Of a DNA stretch of 7,699 nucleotides, positions 1-6,387 are shown one piece after another; positions within the stretch are counted from its first letter, which is position 1; each line of letters begins with the position of its first letter. Origin of the DNA: a bacterium (GTDB lineage: Bacteria; SZUA-79; Acidulodesulfobacterales; Acidulodesulfobacteraceae); the NCBI GenBank assembly GCA_021781285.1, contig JAJXXD010000154.1, forward strand, positions 1 to 7,699, read 5' to 3'. The translations under genes and the position numbers were made by a program. The notes below the pieces were generated by a model that was not told the origin of the DNA, ran no database searches, and worked only from the letters and a program-made list of their open reading frames with translations.

Positions 1-46
1 AATATAAGCATTCACGTTTAATGCGAGCAATAAAATATGAATTACA
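1..46. other. Unassigned left flank before tilS
   Basis: This short flank cannot be assigned to a gene. On the + strand one frame stops at TAA 19-21. The tilS frame itself has stops at 5-7 and 38-40. The third frame stays open from the window edge to TAA 81-83, reading about 26 residues and overlapping the start of tilS by 37 bases. Either the first or the third frame could be the tail of an upstream gene. No promoter or strong ribosome binding site for tilS is visible here, which fits tilS being co-transcribed from further upstream. Confidence 0.3.
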
Positions 47-1588
47 TTGGATAAATTCAGTTCTTCTTTCCTTAATAAATTAATTAAAACCGTAAGAGAT
101 TCCGACCTTATGGCATGGGGGGGGAGAGTAGTAGCCGCCGTCAGCGGCGGGGTAGATTCGACCGTCCTGCTTTATTCCCTTTACGAACTTAGGCATTATT
201 TCGGAATTAATATTGCGTGCGCTTCATTCGACCACAAAATAAGACCGTCCTCAGGCGAAGATACGGTGTTCGTTAAAGATTTATGCAAGAAACTTTCCAT
301 TCCTTTTTATACTGAAAGCAAAGACGTTAAATTATATGCAAAAGAAAATAAATTAAATCTTGAAGAAGCGGCGCGCATTTTGAGATACCGCTTTTTAATG
401 AAAACGGCCGATGATTTTAAAGCGGAAAAGATTGCCGTCGCCCACCATTTAGACGATTTTGCCGAAAATTTGGTTATGAGGTTAATTACCGGAGGGGGGG
501 CTGGCGCGATATCGGGTTTTAACGTCCAATCCGGCATCGTAATCAGGCCGCTTATAAACCATTCGAAATCGGAAATAACGGATTTCGCAAATAAAAATTC
601 CATTAAATTCGTCGAAGACTATACGAACGCGGATACAAAAATTTTAAGAAATTTCGTCAGATTAAATATTATGCCTTCTCTTAAAGAATGCAATCCCTCT
701 TTTTTGAAAACGGTTAAAAATACAGCGGAAATATTAAGAAAAGACGACGATTTTATCGAGAAAATTGCGCGTAAAAGCTTTAACGATATTGCCAAACCGG
801 ACATTAACGGAAAACGTATCGTTTTTGAAAAAAACGACTTATTAAGATTGGAAGACGCTTTATTATATAGGATTTTAAGGATTTCGGTTTTGAACGCCTA
901 CGGATATGATTCAAAAAATAAAAATGATATTTTCATAAAAAAACCGATAGTTTATTATAAAAATCTTAAAGCGTTTGTTCAACTCATAAAATCAGAAAAA
1001 GCTAATACCTATTTTTATATTAATTCATTTACCGCCGCCAGAAAAGAATACGATAAGATTATTGTCGAATATATTCCGTCGGCAAAAAACTTAATCTTTA
1101 AATCTTTTAATTTTGAACTTGAAGAGCCTCTTGAGAGCCCAAAATCAGGTCTAAAAAAAAGATATAACTACTTAATCGATAAGGCTGCCGTCGAAACCGG
1201 AAAGCAGTCGGTAAATATTAAGGAGATCAATAAAGTCTTTCATATAGAAAAATTATCCGCTGAGGCATCGGATAAAATTATAAAAGATATTTTAGAAAAA
1301 AAAATTGATTTTCAGCCGAATATCGCTTATTTCGATTACGACAGAATCAGTCTTCCTATCACGATAAGACCTTTCAACGAAGGCGACAGATTTGTCCCGC
1401 TGGGCATGAAAAGCGGTAAAAAATTAAAAGAATATTTTATAGACAAGAAGGTTGCCGTGAATATAAGAAAAATAATTCCGGTAATACTTTTCGGCGGTAA
1501 AATAGCATGGATTTCCTTTAACGAGATAAGCGACGATATTAAAATAACGGGATTTACAAGGAATGTCGGAATTATGCGGATAGAGTGA
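47..1588 (+). CDS. tilS: tRNA(Ile)-lysidine synthetase TilS
   Basis: TilS uses ATP and lysine to convert C34 of the CAU-anticodon tRNA-Ile to lysidine, so that the tRNA reads AUA and is charged with isoleucine. It acts in the cytoplasm. The N-terminal PP-loop ATPase motif SGGVDS is at residues 33-38. Family motifs follow: FDHKIRPSSGED, LNLEEAARILRYRFL, AHHLDDFAEN at 132-141 and a RN-FVR-type segment near 205. The family C-terminal domain contains RPFNEGDRF at 441-449 and KKLKEYFIDKK. At 513 residues it is somewhat longer than most TilS; the extra length seems to lie in the poorly conserved middle, about 240-400. The TTG start at 47 is the first usual start after an in-frame TGA at 38-40, and residues 8-32 resemble family N-termini. 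No clear Shine-Dalgarno precedes it. An ATG at 110 would leave only 11 residues before the PP-loop. G8 and G7 runs lie at 117-124 and 494-500. Confidence 0.96.
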   Translation: MDKFSSSFLNKLIKTVRDSDLMAWGGRVVAAVSGGVDSTVLLYSLYELRHYFGINIACASFDHKIRPSSGEDTVFVKDLCKKLSIPFYTESKDVKLYAKENKLNLEEAARILRYRFLMKTADDFKAEKIAVAHHLDDFAENLVMRLITGGGAGAISGFNVQSGIVIRPLINHSKSEITDFANKNSIKFVEDYTNADTKILRNFVRLNIMPSLKECNPSFLKTVKNTAEILRKDDDFIEKIARKSFNDIAKPDINGKRIVFEKNDLLRLEDALLYRILRISVLNAYGYDSKNKNDIFIKKPIVYYKNLKAFVQLIKSEKANTYFYINSFTAARKEYDKIIVEYIPSAKNLIFKSFNFELEEPLESPKSGLKKRYNYLIDKAAVETGKQSVNIKEINKVFHIEKLSAEASDKIIKDILEKKIDFQPNIAYFDYDRISLPITIRPFNEGDRFVPLGMKSGKKLKEYFIDKKVAVNIRKIIPVILFGGKIAWISFNEISDDIKITGFTRNVGIMRIE

Positions 1589-1628
1589 AAATTCCGAATT
1601 GCCCGTCATTTAGAATGCACCCAAATCC

Positions 1629-1650
1629 CGTCATTGCGGGCGCAATGACG
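1629..1650 (+). terminator. Hairpin downstream of tilS, possible terminator
   Basis: CGTCATTGC (1629-1637) and GCAATGACG (1642-1650) form a perfect 9-bp stem around a GGGC loop, 41 bases after the tilS stop. The following bases (TTATTAAG) are only partly T-rich, so this is a weak candidate for an intrinsic terminator. It could equally be a dispersed palindromic repeat that happens to end the tilS transcript. Confidence 0.35.
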
Positions 1651-1683
1651 TTATTAAGTAATTCAGGTAATTCATATATAAAA

Positions 1684-1705
1684 ATTCTAAATCGGGATTT
1701 AGAAT
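1684..1705. repeat. Second inverted repeat in the tilS-ftsH gap
   Basis: ATTCTAAATC (1684-1693) and GATTTAGAAT (1696-1705) are perfect 10-base arms separated by two bases. As RNA this would fold with a CGGG loop and an 8 to 9-bp A/U-rich stem. No T-run follows, so a terminator role is not supported. Its right arm is part of the 12-base direct repeat that also occurs at 1608-1619. Confidence 0.5.
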
Positions 1706-1725
1706 GCAAATAGTTATTGAAAAAA

Positions 1726-1752
1726 ATATATAAATATGACATATTTATATAT
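1726..1752. promoter_or_regulatory. 27-bp perfect palindrome, candidate operator
   Basis: The arms ATATATAAATATG (1726-1738) and CATATTTATATAT (1740-1752) are exact reverse complements around a single central A at 1739. The centre of the palindrome coincides with the -35 box of the predicted ftsH promoter (1736-1741), which is where a repressor would block RNA polymerase. The inner part has the 7-1-7 layout also seen in Fur/PerR-family boxes, but the bases do not match a known Fur, PerR or CIRCE consensus. AT-rich DNA gives short palindromes easily; thirteen matching arm bases are harder to dismiss. The binding protein is unknown. Confidence 0.5.
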
Positions 1753-1764
1753 GAGCCGTATAAT
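1736..1764 (+). promoter_or_regulatory. Predicted sigma70-type promoter of the ftsH operon
   Basis: The -35 box ATGACA (1736-1741) differs from TTGACA at one position. A 17-base spacer separates it from a perfect -10 box TATAAT (1759-1764). Transcription would start near 1771, giving a leader of about 30 bases before ftsH. This is the best promoter match in the gap, and all genes downstream are tightly packed, so it probably drives ftsH through glmM. Confidence 0.65.
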
Positions 1765-1782
1765 AATTCACGTCAAAAACCT

Positions 1783-1791
1783 TAAGGGGGT
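1783..1791 (+). promoter_or_regulatory. Strong ribosome binding site that fixes the ftsH TTG start
   Basis: TAAGGGGGT matches the ideal TAAGGAGGT at eight of nine bases, and the mismatch can form a G-U pair. Ten bases separate it from TTG at 1801. It supports TTG as the true start; the next methionine, residue 18, would fall inside the first membrane helix. Confidence 0.75.
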
Positions 1792-1800
1792 TAATATAAT

Positions 1801-3672
1801 TTGAATTCAAGACTAAAAAACCTTTTGCTCTGGATATTTATAATCTTTTTGATGATTTTTATCTTTACGATGTTTAATCATCATCCGCCCAAAACCAAAA
1901 AAATAATTTTTTCCGCTTTAATAAAAGAAGTCAAAGCCGATAACGTTAAAAGCGTTACCGTAGAATCTCACAATATAATAGGAGTTTTGAAGAACGGGGA
2001 GAAGTTTACCTCATATGCGCCGACTTATCCCGGGCTTGTTAATCTTCTCGAAAAACATAGCGTGGAAATCGACGCCAAACCGAAACCCGGTTCGCCGTGG
2101 TATCTGAGTTTCCTGATAGACTGGCTGCCAATGATAATAATACTTTTCGCATTCTGGTATTTTTTCTGGAGGCAGATGCAGGGCGGGGCAGGAAAGGCGA
2201 TGTCTTTCGGAAAATCTAAAGCAAAACTTTTAAACGACGGGACTAACAAAGTAACCTTTAAAGACGTGGCAGGTATAGAAGAATCAAAGCAGGAACTGGA
2301 AGAAATAGTCGATTTCTTAAAGGACCCGAAAAAATTTACAAAGCTCGGCGGCAGAATACCGCACGGCGTGCTTCTCGTCGGCCCTCCCGGAACCGGCAAG
2401 ACGCTTCTTGCAAAAGCTATAGCCGGAGAGGCGGGAGTTCCTTTTTTCAGTATAAGCGGGTCCGATTTTGTCGAAATGTTCGTCGGCGTCGGAGCCTCAA
2501 GAGTAAGAGACCTTTTTGCGCAGGGCAAGAAAAGCGCCCCGTGTATAATATTCATCGACGAAATAGATGCCGTCGGAAGGCATAGGGGAGCCGGCTTAGG
2601 AGGCGGACACGACGAAAGAGAGCAGACGTTAAATCAGCTTCTCGTGGAAATGGACGGTTTTGAACCTAACGAAGGCGTAATTTTAATCGCGGCTACAAAC
2701 AGACCGGACGTTTTAGACCCGGCTCTTCTAAGGCCGGGCAGGTTCGACAGGCAGGTCGTGGTTCCTAAACCCGACATAAAAGGAAGGGAAGAAATATTAA
2801 GGGTTCATATAAAAGACGTGCCTTTGGATAAAGACGTGAATTTAAAAGTCATAGCAAGAGGAACTCCCGGATTTTCCGGCGCAGACCTTGCAAATATGGT
2901 CAACGAGGCCGCCCTTTTAGCCGCCAGAAAGAACGAAACGGCGGTTACTATGGCAGACCTCGAAGAAGCTAAAGATAAAGTTATGATGGGGACCGAAAGA
3001 AGAAGTATGGTAATCACCGAAAAAGAAAAGAAAATTACCGCTTACCACGAATCGGGTCATACCCTTGTCGCCAAGCTCCTTCCCGGAACCGATCCAATCC
3101 ATAAAGTTACCATAATTCCAAGAGGTATGGCGATGGGGCTTACGCAACAGCTCCCGATAGACGAAAAACACAACTACGATAAAGAATATCTGCTCAACGA
3201 GATAGCTATTTTGCTCGGCGGCAGAACGGCGGAGGAAATTGTCTTCAATCAGGCGACTACCGGAGCTTCAAACGATATAGAAAGGGCTACCGATATTGCA
3301 AGAAAAATGATTTGCGAATGGGGTATGAGCGAAAAGCTGGGGCCGATTTCTTTCGGAAAAAAAGAAGAGCAGATATTTCTAGGCAGAGAATTTGCCCAGC
3401 ACAAGGATTATTCGGAATCTACAGCCGTTTCGATAGACGACGAAGTCAAAGAAATTATAACCAAAAATCATGAAAGGGCGAAAGAGATACTAACCGTTAA
3501 TATCGATATGCTTAACGACCTTGCCTTAAAACTTATAGAGAAAGAGTCTTTAAACGGAAAGGAAATCGATGAAATTATTATCGCCCATAAGCCGGATTAC
3601 AAAACCAACGAAGTCTCCGACGAAAAGGATAGTTTAGGCGACAAAGGCGAAGGAATAGATATCGAGGATTAA
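1801..3672 (+). CDS. ftsH: ATP-dependent zinc metalloprotease FtsH
   Basis: FtsH is a membrane-anchored hexameric AAA+ protease that unfolds and degrades membrane and short-lived cytosolic proteins. The domain order is complete: membrane helix 1 (about 8-25), an extracytoplasmic domain, membrane helix 2 (about 105-123), the AAA+ ATPase and the M41 peptidase. Visible motifs are Walker A GPPGTGKT at 194-201, pore loop FVGVG at 227-231, Walker B IIFIDE at 249-254, and the second region of homology with arginine fingers R311 and R314. The zinc site is HESGH at 416-420 (catalytic E417), with the third ligand expected to be D492 in TTGASNDI. Length, 623 residues, is normal for the family. The last 20 or so residues are acidic and probably disordered, as is common. 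It begins with TTG behind a strong ribosome binding site and appears to be the first gene of the operon. Confidence 0.99.
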   Translation: MNSRLKNLLLWIFIIFLMIFIFTMFNHHPPKTKKIIFSALIKEVKADNVKSVTVESHNIIGVLKNGEKFTSYAPTYPGLVNLLEKHSVEIDAKPKPGSPWYLSFLIDWLPMIIILFAFWYFFWRQMQGGAGKAMSFGKSKAKLLNDGTNKVTFKDVAGIEESKQELEEIVDFLKDPKKFTKLGGRIPHGVLLVGPPGTGKTLLAKAIAGEAGVPFFSISGSDFVEMFVGVGASRVRDLFAQGKKSAPCIIFIDEIDAVGRHRGAGLGGGHDEREQTLNQLLVEMDGFEPNEGVILIAATNRPDVLDPALLRPGRFDRQVVVPKPDIKGREEILRVHIKDVPLDKDVNLKVIARGTPGFSGADLANMVNEAALLAARKNETAVTMADLEEAKDKVMMGTERRSMVITEKEKKITAYHESGHTLVAKLLPGTDPIHKVTIIPRGMAMGLTQQLPIDEKHNYDKEYLLNEIAILLGGRTAEEIVFNQATTGASNDIERATDIARKMICEWGMSEKLGPISFGKKEEQIFLGREFAQHKDYSESTAVSIDDEVKEIITKNHERAKEILTVNIDMLNDLALKLIEKESLNGKEIDEIIIAHKPDYKTNEVSDEKDSLGDKGEGIDIED

Positions 3673-3687
3673 ATAAATTTATTATAT

Positions 3688-4905
3688 ATGAAAGCATATC
3701 TCGTAGATATTCTGGACAGCCATATCGCTTTTAACGCATTATCAAGCATAGGAGTGTCCGGCACCGGCAAAATTATTATGGGAGATAAGCTTAAATATAT
3801 AATCATTAAGCTTAAAAACATAAATTCGACCGCCCTGAACATACTTAAACAGGAAGCTCTCGGCATAGGGGCGGAACTTGCCAACCATAGAGACGTTATA
3901 ACCGGAAAGATTGCGGTATCGGATTCTATTTTATTCGGGACGCCGGTACAGTTAAGAATTATCGTAAAAAAAATAAAATCGCAGCAATTCGGTTTAAGCG
4001 AATTATCCGCCGAGCTTGAAAATATACTTTCGGAATGCGATAAATCTTTTAAAAAATCTAATCCCGTAACGATAAAAACCAAAAAAAACGACATAGTCTT
4101 TAACGGAAAAACCTACGTAATGGGTATTCTTAACGTTACCCCCGATTCATTTTCGGACGGAGGCAAATTTTACGAATATTCTTCCGCCGTTAAAAGAGGT
4201 ATAGAAATTGAAAAAGAAGGAGCGGACATTATAGATATTGGAGGCGAATCTACAAGACCTTCGTCCTCCGAAGTCGATTCTCAAACGGAAATAGACAGAG
4301 TTTGTCCGGTAATCGAAAAATTGTCGAAAACAACGGCCGTTCCCATATCGATAGATACCAGAAAACCGGCGGTTGCAAAAGAAGCTTTAAGAGCAGGAGC
4401 TTCTATCGTAAACGACGTATCCGGCCTTTCCTTCGACGCAGAAGGGATGGCTAAAGTCCTGAAAGATACGGGAGCTCCGTATATTATAATGCATTCCGGG
4501 GAGAAATCCCCCGAAAATATGCAAAAAAATTTAGAGCCGTACGACGATATTTTCTATGAAATATTGTCTTATTTTAAAAGCAAAATAGAATATCTCGAAA
4601 CTAAAGGATATAATACCGGCAATATTATACTCGACCCGGGATTCGGTTTTGCAAAATCTATAGACGATAATTATAATTTATCGGCCGGAATTATATCGTT
4701 TAAATCGCTTGGGATGCCTCTTATGGCGGGCGTTTCAAGAAAATCGTTTATCAAACATATTACCGGAAATAATAAAAGCGAAATCTTAAGCGGAAACATT
4801 GCGCTCGTATCTTATTTAAAACTTAAAAGCGTCGATATCGTAAGAGTCCACGACGTAAAGCAAACCTCATCGGCATTATCTTTATTGGAAAGGGTAACGG
4901 CATAG
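3688..4905 (+). CDS. folP: Dihydropteroate synthase FolP with N-terminal extension
   Basis: FolP joins p-aminobenzoate to dihydropterin pyrophosphate to make dihydropteroate in folate synthesis, and is the sulfonamide target. The TIM-barrel domain occupies about 140-405. It shows MGILNVTPDSFSDGG (145-159), GADIIDIGGESTRP (178-191), SIDTRK (221-226), NDVSG (242-246), MHSGEKSPENMQ from 268, DPGFGFAK (316-323), GVSRKS (348-353) and RVHDV (386-390). At 405 residues it is far longer than the usual 270-290 because of an extension of roughly 135 residues. As I recall, similar extended forms occur in Deltaproteobacteria and some Firmicutes, and the stretch HRDVITGKIAVSD followed by FGLSEL looks conserved with them. 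The extension's function is not known to me. The ATG lies 15 bases after ftsH in an AT-only spacer with no Shine-Dalgarno, so translation is probably coupled to ftsH or weak. Confidence 0.96.
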   Translation: MKAYLVDILDSHIAFNALSSIGVSGTGKIIMGDKLKYIIIKLKNINSTALNILKQEALGIGAELANHRDVITGKIAVSDSILFGTPVQLRIIVKKIKSQQFGLSELSAELENILSECDKSFKKSNPVTIKTKKNDIVFNGKTYVMGILNVTPDSFSDGGKFYEYSSAVKRGIEIEKEGADIIDIGGESTRPSSSEVDSQTEIDRVCPVIEKLSKTTAVPISIDTRKPAVAKEALRAGASIVNDVSGLSFDAEGMAKVLKDTGAPYIIMHSGEKSPENMQKNLEPYDDIFYEILSYFKSKIEYLETKGYNTGNIILDPGFGFAKSIDDNYNLSAGIISFKSLGMPLMAGVSRKSFIKHITGNNKSEILSGNIALVSYLKLKSVDIVRVHDVKQTSSALSLLERVTA

Positions 4906-4908
4906 AAT

Positions 4909-5730
4909 ATGTTCTCTCTTTTACAGAATTTCGGATGGCGCGATATAGCGGATATTATTATAGTCGCCTTTATATTATACAGGGCTATAACGCTCATTAA
5001 AGGTACCGGGGCGTTTCAGGTATTAGTCGGGCTGATAATAGTTTTTGCCGTATTTTTATTTTCGGTAGTGTTTAAGCTTTATGCGACGGAATATATTTTC
5101 GGTAATTTTTTGAGTTCCATTATAATCGTAATAATAGTTCTTTTCAGAAACGAGATCAGAAGGGCGCTCATCGAAGTCGGAAAAAATCCTTTCGCCGTCG
5201 CTCAGAATAAATTAGAAAGGGTAAATTTAATCGAAGAAACTTCAAAGGCGGCTTTTGAACTCGCCTCAAAAAGAATAGGGGCGATTATAGTTTTTGAAAG
5301 AAACGTGTTCCTCGGAGATTATTTAAAAATCGGGATTAAATTAGATTCTATAGTATCCAAAGAACTTCTTTTAAGCATATTCACCCCGCCTTCGCCTCTT
5401 CACGACGGCGCAGTTATTATTCAAAAGGGCAGGGTTGCCGCCGCTTCCTGTTATCTGCCTCTTTCCACGGAGGACAATATAAGCAAAAAATTAGGGACGA
5501 GACACAGAGCCGCTATAGGGCTTTCCGAGCTTACGGATGCCTTTTCGTTAGTTATTTCGGAAGAAAGCGGTAAAATTTCGATTGTCCGTCCAAAAAGAAT
5601 ATCTAATATAGAAAACATGGAAGATTTAAGGAATCAGCTATTAAAAAATTTAAAATACCAGTATGACCATGGACATAGTTTAATAAAATCGATTTCCGAA
5701 CTTTTGTTCGGAAAATACGGCGAAAAATAA
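4909..5730 (+). CDS. cdaA: Membrane diadenylate cyclase CdaA (DacA)
   Basis: CdaA condenses two ATP into the second messenger c-di-AMP, which in studied bacteria controls potassium and osmolyte balance and wall integrity. Three N-terminal membrane helices are seen at about 13-30, 36-55 and 63-79, followed by a FRNEIRRAL segment matching the family's conserved juxtamembrane EIRRAL motif. The catalytic DAC domain follows, with SPLHDGAVII (DGA at 166-168) and LGTRHRAAIGLSE (RHR at 198-200), the two signatures needed for nucleotide and metal binding. Both are intact, so the enzyme should be active. Its 273 residues match the family length. The ATG follows the folP stop by three bases. The nearest purine-rich stretch (GGAAAGGG, 4887-4894) is about 14 bases upstream, which is rather far, so coupling to folP is likely. 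The overall architecture identifies CdaA rather than DisA or CdaS. Confidence 0.97.
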   Translation: MFSLLQNFGWRDIADIIIVAFILYRAITLIKGTGAFQVLVGLIIVFAVFLFSVVFKLYATEYIFGNFLSSIIIVIIVLFRNEIRRALIEVGKNPFAVAQNKLERVNLIEETSKAAFELASKRIGAIIVFERNVFLGDYLKIGIKLDSIVSKELLLSIFTPPSPLHDGAVIIQKGRVAAASCYLPLSTEDNISKKLGTRHRAAIGLSELTDAFSLVISEESGKISIVRPKRISNIENMEDLRNQLLKNLKYQYDHGHSLIKSISELLFGKYGEK

Positions 5731-5732
5731 AA

Positions 5733-6386
5733 ATGGGTAAATATTTAGAAAATTTGATTAAAAAAAATTTTTGGCTGAAACTTTTTTCTTTAATTTTTGC
5801 CGTTATTATATGGGCTTACGTCGTCGGAGGAACGAAACGGGACGCGGTCTATACGGCAGGATTGGTAATAGAGCATCTTCCTAAGGGATATGCCGTCAGC
5901 AATACCCTTCCGGTAAAAATTCATTTAAAACTGCGCGGCTCTAGAATAGCATTGATGAAGCTTAATAAAAAAATTATTTTTAAAATAAACGGATATTCTC
6001 TATTAGCTAAAAAAAATACGATAATTTTAGGCAGCGCCTATTTAAATCTTCCCAACGGAATTAAAATTATTAAAATTCGTCCGCGCATTGTTCCCGTCAT
6101 AATAAGCAGAATTATAACAAAATATGTAAAAGTCCTTCCCGTAACCGTTGGAGCTCTTCCTAACGGATATATCCTGAAGAGTATGGGGGTATTTCCCCAA
6201 TATGTCATGGTAAGGGGACCGAGGGACATAGTAGATCATCTTTCGGTTATAACGACGATGAAAATAAATTTAGATAATATAGGCAAAAATAAGTTACTAA
6301 CGGTTTCATTAAGAAAACCTACAAAATTGGTAAAAATTTTGTATAATAAAAAAGTAAACGTTAATATTACGGTAGAAAGGAGATAA
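5733..6386 (+). CDS. cdaR: YbbR-domain membrane protein CdaR, CdaA partner
   Basis: CdaR proteins are anchored by one N-terminal helix, carry extracytoplasmic YbbR repeats and bind CdaA to modulate c-di-AMP synthesis in Firmicutes. This 217-residue protein has one membrane segment at about 13-31 (after NFWLK, typical of the family) and then two YbbR-like repeats. The first spans roughly 36-118. The second, roughly 130-216, is clear from VLPVTVGALPNGY, a VMVRGPRDIVD segment and a late VNVNITV strand. It is much shorter than the Bacillus protein, which has four repeats. It is strongly basic, rich in lysine and isoleucine. It starts two bases after cdaA with only a poor upstream purine stretch, so translational coupling is probable. 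The assignment rests on the repeat pattern plus its place between cdaA and glmM. Sequence conservation in this family is low. Confidence 0.9.
   Translation: MGKYLENLIKKNFWLKLFSLIFAVIIWAYVVGGTKRDAVYTAGLVIEHLPKGYAVSNTLPVKIHLKLRGSRIALMKLNKKIIFKINGYSLLAKKNTIILGSAYLNLPNGIKIIKIRPRIVPVIISRIITKYVKVLPVTVGALPNGYILKSMGVFPQYVMVRGPRDIVDHLSVITTMKINLDNIGKNKLLTVSLRKPTKLVKILYNKKVNVNITVERR
6376..6383 (+). promoter_or_regulatory. Ribosome binding site that fixes the glmM TTG start
   Basis: AAAGGAGA lies inside the last codons of cdaR. AAGGAG ends five bases before TTG at 6388. This strong match, together with the family N-terminus (SVRKLFGTDGVRG) following at once, supports TTG as the start, one base after the cdaR stop. 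Confidence 0.75.
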
Positions 6387-6387
6387 T

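Larger units (their letters stand above)
1602..1708. repeat. Cluster of short direct and inverted repeats after tilS
   Basis: Several repeats are interleaved here. CCCGTCATT occurs at 1602-1610 and 1627-1635. ATTTAGAATGCA occurs at 1608-1619 and 1697-1708. A nine-base unit is duplicated in tandem at 1658-1674 (GTAATTCA twice, one base apart). AAATCCCG at 1623-1630 is matched by its reverse complement at 1693-1700. Two hairpins sit inside the cluster, at 1629-1650 and 1684-1705. The CGTCATTGC core resembles dispersed palindromes that I recall from many bacterial genomes, so this may be a remnant or composite of such an element. No open reading frame is supported in it. Confidence 0.6.

Noticed and set aside
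1716..1745. Heat-shock (sigma32-like) promoter for ftsH, ATTGAAA with a CATAT box 14-17 bases on
   Set aside because: The -35 part resembles CTTGAAA, but the C-rich half of the -10 box is missing. The sigma70 pair at 1736-1764 fits far better. Heat-shock control remains possible but is not supported by sequence.
1721..1752. Terminator on the minus strand formed by the palindrome and the A-run at 1721-1726
   Set aside because: The stem is entirely A/U apart from its centre, so it would be unstable as RNA, and there is no minus-strand gene to terminate.
1726..1752. CIRCE or classical Fur box
   Set aside because: The bases do not match TTAGCACTC-N9-GAGTGCTAA or the GATAATGATAATCATTATC pattern; only the 7-1-7 symmetry is shared.
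1589..1800. CRISPR array, tRNA or riboswitch in the gap
   Set aside because: The repeats are too few, too short and unevenly spaced for CRISPR. No cloverleaf or conserved riboswitch core can be drawn, and the predicted ftsH leader is only about 30 bases.
2025..2555. Long minus-strand open frame of 176 codons opposite ftsH
   Set aside because: It lies wholly antisense to the conserved AAA+ domain of ftsH, matches no family I recognise, and reflects the codon bias of the real gene. The same reasoning removes the other minus-strand frames opposite tilS, ftsH, folP, cdaR and glmM.
3672..3683. AATAAATTTATT palindrome between ftsH and folP
   Set aside because: It is a 12-base self-complementary stretch made only of A and T in an AT-only spacer, which is expected by chance. 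No promoter boxes are placed around it.
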